Shown here in pieces: positions 1 to 6,685 of a DNA stretch of 7,303 nucleotides. A program made the position numbers and the translations under genes. The first letter of the stretch is position 1. Every line of letters begins with the position of its first letter. The DNA comes from Candidatus Dadabacteria bacterium (GTDB lineage: Bacteria; Desulfobacterota_D; UBA1144; Nemesobacterales; JAJCZQ01): positions 1 through 7,303 of the forward strand of contig JAUXJP010000043.1 in NCBI GenBank assembly GCA_030624695.1, read 5' to 3'. The notes under the pieces are model-generated. The model did no database searches. It was not told where the DNA came from and saw only the letters and a program-made list of their open reading frames with translations.

Positions 1-203
1 ACTTCATAATCAAACATCCCATTAGGCTTACTGAAATTATCGATGTATTCAGCAGACAACTTAATTGAATTCGACAGCTTGTCCCCAGAGTGGCAACTCG
101 TAATTGAAAGTAAGATGAAGGAGTAAAATATTAAGAATACAAATTTGTAAGTGAAGGGTTTTATTTTAATATTTATTGGCTTATATATTAATTTCACAAT
201 CAT
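1..203 (-). CDS. Putative lipoprotein, N-terminal part only (runs off left edge)
   Basis: This reading frame is open from an ATG at 203-201 to the window edge, 67 codons with no stop. It begins 5 nt after the pheS stop codon. The predicted N-terminus is a long basic segment (residues 1-20, six Lys), then a hydrophobic core (about 21-35) ending in a lipobox I-T-S-Cys with Cys37 as the expected lipidation site. The residue after Cys is His, not Asp, so outer-membrane sorting is plausible if the usual Lol rule holds. The mature part starts HSGDKLSNSIKLSAEYIDNF and continues with a Pro-Asn-Gly-Met-Phe-Asp-Tyr-Glu stretch. That stretch faintly recalls the first repeat of alpha/alpha-toroid proteins (a 'DGxFxYE'-like pattern), but this is only a guess. 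There is no Shine-Dalgarno sequence; a GTG two codons downstream is an alternative start. The function cannot be named. The signal peptide makes a real gene likely; family assignment needs the missing sequence. Confidence 0.72.
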   Translation of the reverse strand, partial: MIVKLIYKPINIKIKPFTYKFVFLIFYSFILLSITSCHSGDKLSNSIKLSAEYIDNFSKPNGMFDYE

Positions 204-221
204 ACAATTTAAACAAATTGT
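204..221 (-). promoter_or_regulatory. Small inverted repeat between pheS stop and next start codon
   Basis: On the coding (minus) strand the arms ACAATTT and AAATTGT pair perfectly (7 bp) around a 4-nt GTTT loop. The repeat spans the pheS stop codon and ends directly before the ATG of the downstream lipoprotein gene. It is AT-rich and therefore weak. No T-tract follows it on the minus strand, so it does not look like a terminator for this operon. It could affect initiation at the SD-less start or be chance. Confidence 0.3.
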
Positions 222-1228
222 TTTAAGAATCTGATATCATTCTCAAAGAATAGCCTTATATCATTTATTCCATATTTGAGCATTGTAATCCGTTCAACAC
301 CCATACCAAATGCAAACCCGGTATAAACGTCCGGATCATAATTAACACTTTTGAATACTTCGGGATCAACCATACCACAGCCCATAATTTCAAGCCATCC
401 GGTCTGTTTACAGACCCTGCACCCATTACCCTTGCACATCGTACATTCAATATCCACTTCAGCACTTGGTTCGGTAAAAGGGAAGAAACTTGGCCTGAAC
501 CTGACATTGGTATTTTTACCAAAAGTAAGCTGTATGAACTGTGTAACTATTGATTTTAAGTTTCCGAATGTCACAAATTTATCTACAAGTAGTCCCTCTA
601 TCTGATGAAACATCGGGGTATGTGAAACGTCACTGTCACACCTGTAAACTTTACCAGGTGCTATAATTTTTACCGGAGGGGATTGCTGCTGCATTACCCT
701 TATCTGTACCGGTGAAGTGTGTGTACGAAGGACAATATCATCGGAAATATAGAAGGTATCCTGCATATCTCGTGCAGGATGGTCCCTTGGAATATTTAGT
801 GCTTCAAAATTATAATAATCAAGCTCGACTTCAGGCCCCTCTACTACGTTGAAACCCAATCGTTCAAAGTTGTAAACAATCTCATCCATTACACGGTTTA
901 CAGGGTGTTTCCCCCCCGGAGGGAGGCCCCTTCCAGGCAGTGTTAAATCAATCTCTTCCTGGGTTAGTGATTTAGCCTTAATGTTTTCCTTTATTTCAGT
1001 AAGCTTTTCTTCAATCTTAGCCTCAATATCAGTCTTAACTACGTTTATAGCCTGACCCATCTCTCTTTTTTCTTCAGGAGTCAAATCACGCATCGATTTT
1101 AGCAGTTCAGTTATAACACCCTTTTTCCCTACATATTTGGATTTGATCTGTAGAAGTGCGTTTTCATCTTTTGCACCTTTGAGGTCTTCAGTAATACCGT
1201 TTTTGGCTTCTTCTAGTATCTCTTTCAT
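209..1228 (-). CDS. pheS: Phenylalanine--tRNA ligase alpha subunit
   Basis: PheS is the catalytic alpha chain of the cytoplasmic alpha2beta2 phenylalanyl-tRNA synthetase, which charges tRNA-Phe with phenylalanine using ATP. The 339-residue length is normal for the bacterial form. Residues 1-90 form the charged, helical N-terminal coiled-coil arm that binds tRNA. The class II catalytic domain follows: motif 1 region GFNVVEGPEVE (125-135), THTSPVQ (169-175), motif 2 GKVYRCDSDVSHTPMFHQIE (192-211), FRPSFFPFTEPSAEVDI (244-260) and motif 3 GFAFGMGVERITMLKYG (304-320). The Ala in FAFGMG matches the position that shapes the Phe side-chain pocket in known enzymes. Four cysteines (262, 265, 270, 273) form the Cys-rich element common in many bacterial PheS proteins. 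The ATG has a moderate purine-rich SD (GGAAGAG, 7-nt spacer). pheT, the obligate partner, is not directly downstream; a lipoprotein gene is. The gene lies 48 nt after the DUF456 gene. Confidence 0.98.
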   Translation of the reverse strand: MKEILEEAKNGITEDLKGAKDENALLQIKSKYVGKKGVITELLKSMRDLTPEEKREMGQAINVVKTDIEAKIEEKLTEIKENIKAKSLTQEEIDLTLPGRGLPPGGKHPVNRVMDEIVYNFERLGFNVVEGPEVELDYYNFEALNIPRDHPARDMQDTFYISDDIVLRTHTSPVQIRVMQQQSPPVKIIAPGKVYRCDSDVSHTPMFHQIEGLLVDKFVTFGNLKSIVTQFIQLTFGKNTNVRFRPSFFPFTEPSAEVDIECTMCKGNGCRVCKQTGWLEIMGCGMVDPEVFKSVNYDPDVYTGFAFGMGVERITMLKYGINDIRLFFENDIRFLKQFV

Positions 1229-1276
1229 TTAAGTTCTCTTCCGAGGTTTGAAATTCTAATAAATCCGTGAAAAATA

Positions 1277-1783
1277 TCAATTGTTAAAATAACCGCTCAG
1301 TGTAATTACGACCATAACTATACCTATAAATATCTTTGCAAATGAGCCGCCGACTCTTCCAAGAAGTGTTCCCCAGCCGGATGAGACTGCCTGTTTTATT
1401 CTCTTACCCTGGAACAACTCAGCAATAACAGCACCGGCAAAAGCGCCGGCAAATGCACCTATGATAGATCCAATACCCAGAAAAAAAGGTGCTCCTAAAA
1501 CAGCACCGGCAATCCCGAAGATAATAGAACCTGCGATAGCCCTGTTGCTTGCCTCGTATTTTTTAGCACCTATAATTCCAAGTAAAAACTCTACAAGTTC
1601 TCCGAAAAGAGTTAAGGTCAGCAGTATAATTAAGGTATTAATCTGTATTTTGTCAAAATGGCCAGCCCAGGCCAGAAGAAATGAGAATCCAAGAATAACC
1701 CAGTTGCCGGGGAGCCCGAAGAAGTGGCTTATAATGCCCGCTATAGAAAAAAGGAAAAAAAGTATTAGTAGAAATATTTCCAT
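1277..1783 (-). CDS. DUF456 family integral membrane protein
   Basis: This 168-residue, highly hydrophobic protein matches my recollection of the DUF456 family (PF04306), whose function is not established. The recognisable parts are GLPGNWVIL in the first hairpin (23-31), GELVEFLLGIIGAKKYEASN (61-80) and a Gly/Ala-rich stretch (82-123) with spaced glycines and GAPFFLGIGSIIGAFAGAF, ending in AELF. Hydrophobic segments lie at about 2-20, 25-41, 49-72, 82-123 (probably two helices) and 149-165, so four to six membrane passes are likely. There is no signal peptide or enzymatic motif. The start codon lies 6 nt after the secF stop with no clear SD, which suggests translational coupling to secF. Its place behind secDF is consistent with an envelope role, but that is only positional. 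The stop is TGA. Confidence 0.9.
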   Translation of the reverse strand: MEIFLLILFFLFSIAGIISHFFGLPGNWVILGFSFLLAWAGHFDKIQINTLIILLTLTLFGELVEFLLGIIGAKKYEASNRAIAGSIIFGIAGAVLGAPFFLGIGSIIGAFAGAFAGAVIAELFQGKRIKQAVSSGWGTLLGRVGGSFAKIFIGIVMVVITLSGYFNN

Positions 1784-1789
1784 ATCTAC

Positions 1790-2710
1790 TTAGCTGTCTT
1801 CAGCCGATTTTCTTTTCCTCCAGTAAACAACAAAGGCACTTGCAACAAAAATGGATGAATATGTTCCTACCAGGACACCTATAATTAATGTAAAGGCAAA
1901 ATCATGAATTACTGCTCCTCCCAGAAAGAAAAGAGGAATGAGTACTATAAATACAGTCACACCGGTAAGGATCGTTCTGGATAAAGTCTGCGAAACACCT
2001 TCGTTAACAATCGTCCCAAAATTCTTCTGCAGGGATTTAGACATATTTTCTCTGATCCTGTCAAAAATAACTATAGTATCATTTACCGAGTAACCTATCA
2101 CGGTTAATAAAGCGGCAACAATAGCCAGGGTAAACTCCTTATCGGCAATCGAAATTGCACCAAGTGTTATTATGGTATCATGAAAAAGTGCTATAACAGC
2201 CCCGATTGCAAAACCGAGTTCGAAACGGAATACAAGGTAAATCAGGATACCTACGCATGCAAGTAATATTGATAATATAGCCTTCTGAATAAGTTCCTTA
2301 CCAATTTTCGGGCCTATGTAGTCAATTCTTTGAATCTGGGCACCGGCATATTCCGGTGTAGTGGCAATAACATCATTTAATTTCTGTTTAAAGTCCTGTA
2401 TCTGATCAAAACTCACTACCTTCGGAGAAAACGAAATAAGATATTCGTGGTCAGAAGCGAGGCCAAACTGCTGCACGGCTTCAGCTTCATATCCCAAGGT
2501 TTCAAGGCTCTCCCTTATATACTTGACTTCGGGCCCGGTAGGAAATTTTACCTGCAGCTCAGTTCCTCCGGTAAACTCCACACCCCAGTTCGGCCCACCG
2601 TGATAAGCAATCGAGCCGATTGAAATAACAATTAAAAGAAGTGAAAATTTGACCGCATTTGGAATTTTACTTACAAAATCGTATGTTTTATCTAATTTGA
2701 ATATATCCAA
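1790..2710 (-). CDS. secF: Protein translocase subunit SecF
   Basis: SecF is the partner of SecD in the inner-membrane RND-type complex that uses proton flow to help export preproteins through SecYEG. The 306-residue length fits a stand-alone SecF. Features in order: TM1 (about 21-36), the SecF signature GVEFTGGTELQVKF (43-56), the periplasmic P4-type domain (about 57-135), YIGPKIGKEL (131-140) leading into TM2, then a bundle of membrane helices. TM4 contains GYSVNDTIVIFDRIREN (206-222), where Asp211 is the conserved acidic residue implicated in proton transport. A basic C-terminal tail (WRKRK) lies in the cytoplasm. The start is TTG: an in-frame TAA lies six bases upstream, there is no ATG near, and a good GGAGG lies 11 nt before the TTG. 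The 23-nt gap after secD holds this SD. SecD and SecF are separate genes here, not fused. Confidence 0.97.
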   Translation of the reverse strand: MDIFKLDKTYDFVSKIPNAVKFSLLLIVISIGSIAYHGGPNWGVEFTGGTELQVKFPTGPEVKYIRESLETLGYEAEAVQQFGLASDHEYLISFSPKVVSFDQIQDFKQKLNDVIATTPEYAGAQIQRIDYIGPKIGKELIQKAILSILLACVGILIYLVFRFELGFAIGAVIALFHDTIITLGAISIADKEFTLAIVAALLTVIGYSVNDTIVIFDRIRENMSKSLQKNFGTIVNEGVSQTLSRTILTGVTVFIVLIPLFFLGGAVIHDFAFTLIIGVLVGTYSSIFVASAFVVYWRKRKSAEDS

Positions 2711-2721
2711 AGTTTATCTAT

Positions 2722-2726
2722 CCTCC
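2722..2726 (-). promoter_or_regulatory. Ribosome binding site deciding the secF TTG start
   Basis: GGAGG on the minus strand lies 11 nt before a TTG codon in the 23-nt secD-secF gap. An in-frame TAA between this site and the TTG excludes any more upstream start, so the TTG is the best supported initiation codon. The 11-nt spacer equals that of the candidate SDs of yajC and secD in the same operon. Confidence 0.75.
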
Positions 2727-2733
2727 AGTTCAA

Positions 2734-4335
2734 CTATATACTGACTGTTGAAATCTCCTTGTCTCTGTAAAAGTAGTTAGTTATCAGACGTGCAACAATA
2801 ACGTTGCTGAATACGGTTGAAATAATTCCAATCGATAATGTTGCTGCAAACCCTTTAATCGGGCCTGTTCCAAACCAGAATAGAATTAGCGCAGTTAATA
2901 GCGTGGTTATATTCGCATCGAGAATTGTCCATAAAGACCTGGAATAACCTGCCTCAATGGCAGCAAGCGGGGTTTTCCCAATGTGAAGTTCTTCTTTTAT
3001 CCTTTCAAATATAATAATATTTCCATCAACAGCCATACCAAGTGTAAGCACAAGGCCCGCTATGCCGGGAAGAGTAAGAGTAACACCAAAAGCTGAAAGG
3101 AATCCCATAATAAAAAGCATGTTTAAAAGAAGTGCAATATCGGCAACAATACCCTGCAGCCTGTAGAAAAAGGCCATAAACAGAAGTACAAGTATTCCGC
3201 CGACAATCATTGAAGTCCTGCCGCTATCAATCGAATCCTGCCCGAGTGACGGCCCTACAGACCTTTCCTGCTCTACAGCAACAGGCACGGGAAGCGATCC
3301 GGATCTGAGAACAAGTGCCAGGTCTTTTGCTTCTTCAGGAGTAAAGGTGCCCGTGATTGTTCCTTCGTAAGTAATTTTATCATTTACAACCGGGGCTGAT
3401 TTGACATTGCCGTCAAGCACAATTGCAAGCCTTTCCCCTATATTTTCACCGGTAAGATCACCAAAGTTGGCCGCACCTTCTCCTTTAAATCTAAACAGCA
3501 CGGCAGGACGTCCAAAGTTATCAAATGATATCCTCGCATCAGATATTGATTCTCCAGTTACTTTTGCAATATCTTCGGTAAGGAAGAAGTTTTCGTTCTG
3601 ATTACCGGTTTCCCCGGGGTGTATTTCAAGGTTCTTGGCAGCAAGTTCATCTTTGGAACTAACTCCCTGTCCCTGCAATATTATATCTTCTGTTATTCCG
3701 GCTGCATTTACAATCTTGAATTCAAGCACGGCTGTTTTTCTTATCAGGTCTACAATTCTTTCCCTGTCCTTCTGGGAAGCACCAGGGACCTGTACCAGAA
3801 TCCTGTCATTACCTGTTGTCTGTATAGAAGGTTCTATCAGGCCAAAATCTGCTATCCTGTTTTCAATAACCTGTTTTACCTGTGCAAGAGAGTTTTTCTT
3901 AAGTTCCTTAATATATTCGGAATTTAGTTGTATATTGATGCTGAGGTCATTTGCTGAAATTGAAGCAACGTTACTAAAATTATCATTAGCAGCGGTAAGT
4001 GCTTTATCGAGGTCATCCTTGGAATAGAAATTCAGAGTAAGGGTGCTGCCGTTAATATTAGATGATTTAACCAGTGCCCTGCTTTTTGTTAAATCGTTTT
4101 TAATTATCTCATTTATTGAGTTTAATTCCACCTCTACAGATTCATTCACCTGTACTCCGAGTAACAGGAAAATACCGCCTTTCAAATCAAGGCCGAGCCT
4201 GATACCCTTGCTTGGAAAAACTTTTGACCACCATGAAGGCAGGTTGTCACCGGCTAATGTGGGAGCAAGAAAGATCAGGGACATTAAAGAAATGAATGCA
4301 ATGGTTAAGACCCATCCTCTGGATACTTTTCTCAT
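2734..4335 (-). CDS. secD: Protein translocase subunit SecD
   Basis: SecD forms with SecF (and YajC) the proton-driven accessory complex that promotes late steps of protein export at SecYEG. Its 533 residues are within the usual range for separate SecD proteins and shorter than the roughly 615 residues of E. coli SecD. TM1 is at about 7-28. The signature LGLDLKGG (47-54) follows it. The large periplasmic region (about 55-370) includes VIENRIADFGL (156-166), the VQVPGASQKDRERIVDLI segment (181-198) and LVLRSGSLPVPV (341-352). Then come ERSVGPSLGQDSI (357-369) and five membrane helices. GMAVDGNIIIFERIKEE (433-449) carries Asp437, the equivalent of the conserved TM4 acidic residue. The ATG starts one base after the yajC stop; a GGGGG tract 11 nt upstream, inside yajC, may act as SD. 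The stop is TAG. Confidence 0.98.
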   Translation of the reverse strand: MRKVSRGWVLTIAFISLMSLIFLAPTLAGDNLPSWWSKVFPSKGIRLGLDLKGGIFLLLGVQVNESVEVELNSINEIIKNDLTKSRALVKSSNINGSTLTLNFYSKDDLDKALTAANDNFSNVASISANDLSINIQLNSEYIKELKKNSLAQVKQVIENRIADFGLIEPSIQTTGNDRILVQVPGASQKDRERIVDLIRKTAVLEFKIVNAAGITEDIILQGQGVSSKDELAAKNLEIHPGETGNQNENFFLTEDIAKVTGESISDARISFDNFGRPAVLFRFKGEGAANFGDLTGENIGERLAIVLDGNVKSAPVVNDKITYEGTITGTFTPEEAKDLALVLRSGSLPVPVAVEQERSVGPSLGQDSIDSGRTSMIVGGILVLLFMAFFYRLQGIVADIALLLNMLFIMGFLSAFGVTLTLPGIAGLVLTLGMAVDGNIIIFERIKEELHIGKTPLAAIEAGYSRSLWTILDANITTLLTALILFWFGTGPIKGFAATLSIGIISTVFSNVIVARLITNYFYRDKEISTVSI

Positions 4336-4336
4336 T

Positions 4337-4720
4337 CTACTGCTTTCCCCCTTTCTGTTTGGTTTCAGCTTTGTCCTGGTTAACTAATGCAGAAATATTG
4401 GCCCTGGCTATCTGAACATTTACTCCCTTGGCTATTTCAATTGTTAAGAGTTCTTCTTCTGTATTTACAACCCTTCCGTGTATTCCTCCGGCAGTTATGA
4501 CCTTATCACCGCGCTTTATGTTCTTCACCATATCTTCTTTCTGCCGTGACTGTTTACGCTGGGGCCTTAGTATAAGAAAATAAAAAAGTCCAAAAATAAG
4601 TACAAACGGCAATGCCGCAATTATTGGCGATCCGCTTTCACCCTCTGCGCCGCCCATTCCAGGGGGTGCACATGATGTAAGAAAAATCAGTACCGGGGTT
4701 AATGCAACTATAAATTTCAT
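4337..4720 (-). CDS. yajC: YajC, Sec translocase accessory subunit, with a lipobox N-terminus
   Basis: YajC is a small single-span inner-membrane protein that associates with SecDF and the Sec holotranslocon. The family core is clear: a membrane helix (about 33-51) ending in the hallmark LRPQRKQ (51-57), a basic cytoplasmic linker, then a small beta-rich domain with GDKVITAGGIHGRV (71-84) and VQIARANISALV (102-113). The tail is Lys/Gln-rich. What is unusual is the first 20 residues: MK, a hydrophobic stretch and L-T-S-Cys17, a good lipobox, followed by a Gly/Pro/Glu-rich spacer before the usual helix. This would make YajC a lipid-anchored protein as well as a membrane-spanning one. Its ATG overlaps the tgt stop codon (ATGA), so translation is probably coupled. 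An AAGGAG lies 11 nt upstream inside tgt. At 127 residues it is slightly longer than E. coli YajC, because of the N-terminal extension. Confidence 0.95.
   Translation of the reverse strand: MKFIVALTPVLIFLTSCAPPGMGGAEGESGSPIIAALPFVLIFGLFYFLILRPQRKQSRQKEDMVKNIKRGDKVITAGGIHGRVVNTEEELLTIEIAKGVNVQIARANISALVNQDKAETKQKGGKQ
4347..4351 (-). promoter_or_regulatory. Probable ribosome binding site for secD
   Basis: A run of five G bases on the minus strand, in the context AAAGGGGGAAAG, lies 11 nt before the secD ATG. It falls inside the last codons of yajC. It is a less canonical SD, supported by its position and by the matching spacer length at yajC and secF. Confidence 0.45.
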
Positions 4721-5829
4721 TGTTTGGTATTCTCCTTCGCTGACATTTCATGCTTTAATTCTTCAAACTTTCCCTGCGCAATAGATTCTCTTATTCTTTT
4801 CATAAGGATTGCATAAAAATAAAGATTATGAAGAGTAAGAAGCCTATGAGATAAAAACTCCCCTGCTAAAAAAATATGTCTCAGGTAAGCCCTGGAAAAA
4901 TTCTTACAGGTGTAGCATCCGCATTTTTCATCCAGCGGTAAATTATCATTCGAATATTGAGCATTTTTTATAACTATTTTTCCATTATTTGTAAAGACAT
5001 TTCCATTTCTGGCATTCCGGGTTGGTATCACGCAATCAAACAAATCCACCCCTTTTGCTACTGCCTCTACAATATCCGCCGGCTTGCCAATTCCCATTAA
5101 ATACCTGACTTTATTTTCAGGCAGAGAGTTGAGGCAAAACTCGGTAGTTTTGTAAGTCTCCTCGGATTCTTCACCTATTCCGAGTCCCCCGATTGAATAT
5201 CCTTCAAAATCCAGCTCCATTAGCCCGTCCATTGATTTCTGGCGCAAATCTTCATATATTCCACCCTGTACAATTCCAAAAAGTGCTTTTTTATTATCAG
5301 TTTTACTAATTTTGCATTCTTTTGCCCACTTTGTTGTACGATCAACAGCTTTTTCTATGTATTCTTTCGGGGCCTCAACCGGCGGGCACTCGTCAAGACA
5401 CATCATAATATCAGAATTAAGGTATTCCTGAATTTCTACAGCCTTTTGCGGGGTGAGGAAATGAGAACTCCCGTCTAGATGCGACTGAAAGGAGATCCCA
5501 TGTTCAAGAATTTTTCGTGTTTTTGCAAGGCTCAGCACCTGGAAACCCCCGCTGTCGGTTGCAACAGATTTATTCCAGCCCATAAATTTCTGAAGTCCCC
5601 CTAATTCTTTTACGAGCTTATGACCCGGCCTCAGGTAAAGATGATAGGCATTAACAATCATCATCTGAAAGCCCATACCTTCGAGGTCAGCGGGGGTCAT
5701 GGTTTTTACCGTTGCCTGCGTGCCTACGGGCATAAAAGCCGGAGTATCGACACTTCCATGGGCGGTAGTAATTAGTCCGCATCTTGCTTTGGTATTGTTA
5801 TCTTTTTCTTTAAGTTCGAAAGCAAACAT
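4717..5829 (-). CDS. tgt: Queuine tRNA-ribosyltransferase (tRNA-guanine transglycosylase)
   Basis: Tgt exchanges guanine-34 in the anticodon of tRNAs for Asp, Asn, His and Tyr with preQ1, a step in queuosine synthesis in the cytoplasm. The 370-residue length is typical of the bacterial enzyme. Visible features are: PAFMPVGTQATVK (30-42), the substrate-binding TDSGGFQV (91-98) with catalytic Asp92, LDECPP (145-150), GIVQGG (185-190), YSIGGLGIGE (211-220) and DLFDCVIPTRNARNG (262-276) with nucleophile Asp265. The zinc site is Cys303, Cys305, Cys308 and His334, the CxCxxC...H arrangement of the family. No essential residue is missing. Tgt next to yajC-secD-secF is a well known conserved arrangement. 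The ATG lies 40 nt after dapB, has no SD, and directly follows one arm of an imperfect inverted repeat. No queuosine-synthesis genes are in this window, so whether preQ1 is made or salvaged cannot be judged. Confidence 0.98.
   Translation of the reverse strand: MFAFELKEKDNNTKARCGLITTAHGSVDTPAFMPVGTQATVKTMTPADLEGMGFQMMIVNAYHLYLRPGHKLVKELGGLQKFMGWNKSVATDSGGFQVLSLAKTRKILEHGISFQSHLDGSSHFLTPQKAVEIQEYLNSDIMMCLDECPPVEAPKEYIEKAVDRTTKWAKECKISKTDNKKALFGIVQGGIYEDLRQKSMDGLMELDFEGYSIGGLGIGEESEETYKTTEFCLNSLPENKVRYLMGIGKPADIVEAVAKGVDLFDCVIPTRNARNGNVFTNNGKIVIKNAQYSNDNLPLDEKCGCYTCKNFSRAYLRHIFLAGEFLSHRLLTLHNLYFYAILMKRIRESIAQGKFEELKHEMSAKENTKQ
4732..4737 (-). promoter_or_regulatory. Ribosome binding site for yajC
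   Basis: AAGGAG on the minus strand, 11 nt before the yajC ATG and inside the 3' end of tgt. Together with the ATGA stop-start overlap it supports the annotated YajC start, and therefore the lipobox-bearing N-terminus. Confidence 0.65.
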
Positions 5830-5870
5830 AATATTTTCTGAAAATTAAGAAGGTTGGATATCAGAATATT
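5830..5870 (-). promoter_or_regulatory. Imperfect inverted repeat filling the dapB-tgt gap
   Basis: On the coding strand AATATTCTGA (5870-5861) can pair with TCAGAAAATATT (5841-5830) as a 10-bp stem with a 2-nt AA bulge and a 19-nt loop. The first arm begins inside the dapB stop codon and the second ends directly before the tgt ATG. No SD is present in the gap. The pairing would occupy the ribosome landing zone of tgt, so a translational effect is possible. No U-tract follows, so it is not an intrinsic terminator. It is AT-rich and could be chance. Confidence 0.35.
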
Positions 5871-6670
5871 TAAAGCCCCAGTACATCTTTCATGGCGTAA
5901 ATACCAGGGGATTTCCCCGGTAGCCATTTTACTGCCCTCAGAACGCCTTTAGAAAAATTGTCCCTGCTTAGGGCTTTGTGTGTAAGTTCAATTCTTTCAC
6001 CGTCACCAAGAAACATTACAGTATGGTCACCGACAACATCTCCTCCCCTTATAGTCTGGATCCCGATCTCATTATTTTTTCGTTTTCCAATATTTCCGTG
6101 CCTTTCGAAGACTGCGTTATCGTTCAGATTTACATCTAGTCCTTCAGCTACAGATTCTGCAAGGCCAAGGGCGGTACCGCTGGGAGAATCCACCTTGTTC
6201 CGGTGATGAGCTTCAACAATCTCCACATCAAATTCCTTTCCAAGGATTTTAGAAACATTTTTCGAAAGTTCAAATAAAAGGTTGACTCCTATACTCATAT
6301 TTGGAGATATCACGGATGGAACTGATTCCAAAAATTTATTGAGAGTACTTTTCTGGTCTGTGGAAAATCCTGTAGTACCAATTACAATTGATTTATTATT
6401 ATTTGAAGCATACTCAGCATTGGATATTGTGGATTCAGGAGCAGTGAAATCCACAATAATATCCGAATCCCCTGCAGCATCATAAATATTGTCGAAAACT
6501 TCAACACCGTTGTTTGCTACACCCATAACTTCACCAAGGTCTTTCCCTACAAGCTGGTGTCCGGGCAACTCGGCAGCTCCAACAATACTAATATCTTCAT
6601 CATTATTAAGGATGGTGAAGATACTCCTTCCCATCTTACCCCCAACACCAATTATGGTAACTTTAATCAT
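5870..6670 (-). CDS. dapB: 4-hydroxy-tetrahydrodipicolinate reductase
   Basis: DapB reduces 4-hydroxy-tetrahydrodipicolinate to tetrahydrodipicolinate with NAD(P)H, in the cytoplasmic pathway to meso-diaminopimelate (peptidoglycan) and lysine. The 266-residue length is standard. The N-terminal Rossmann domain shows IIGVGGKMGRSI (6-17), VDFTAPE (73-79) and GTTGF (98-102). The hinge SPNMSIGVN (122-130) leads to the substrate domain with EAHHRNKVDSPSGTAL (153-168): His155/His156 and Lys159 are the expected catalytic residues. The family consensus here is usually D-A-P-S-G-T-A; this protein has Ser for the Ala, a mild change. IRGGDVVGDHTV (207-218) and the C-terminal GIYAMKDVLGL complete the match. 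There are no other dap genes in the window. The ATG lies 15 nt after the lipoprotein stop codon; there is no clear SD, so coupling to the upstream gene is possible. Confidence 0.98.
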   Translation of the reverse strand: MIKVTIIGVGGKMGRSIFTILNNDEDISIVGAAELPGHQLVGKDLGEVMGVANNGVEVFDNIYDAAGDSDIIVDFTAPESTISNAEYASNNNKSIVIGTTGFSTDQKSTLNKFLESVPSVISPNMSIGVNLLFELSKNVSKILGKEFDVEIVEAHHRNKVDSPSGTALGLAESVAEGLDVNLNDNAVFERHGNIGKRKNNEIGIQTIRGGDVVGDHTVMFLGDGERIELTHKALSRDNFSKGVLRAVKWLPGKSPGIYAMKDVLGL

Positions 6671-6685
6671 TTTTATACGAGTTAA

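Noticed and set aside
265..522. Minus-strand 85-codon frame inside pheS
   Set aside because: It is out of frame with PheS across the conserved Cys-rich and motif 3 region, so it is a shadow of pheS.
3635..4027. Plus-strand 130-codon open frame opposite secD, with similar plus-strand frames at 351-605, 1461-1793, 3619-3927, 4043-4387 and 6489-6803
   Set aside because: They lie antisense to strongly conserved genes, have no domain I recognise and no SD, and their composition is that of a reverse-read gene.
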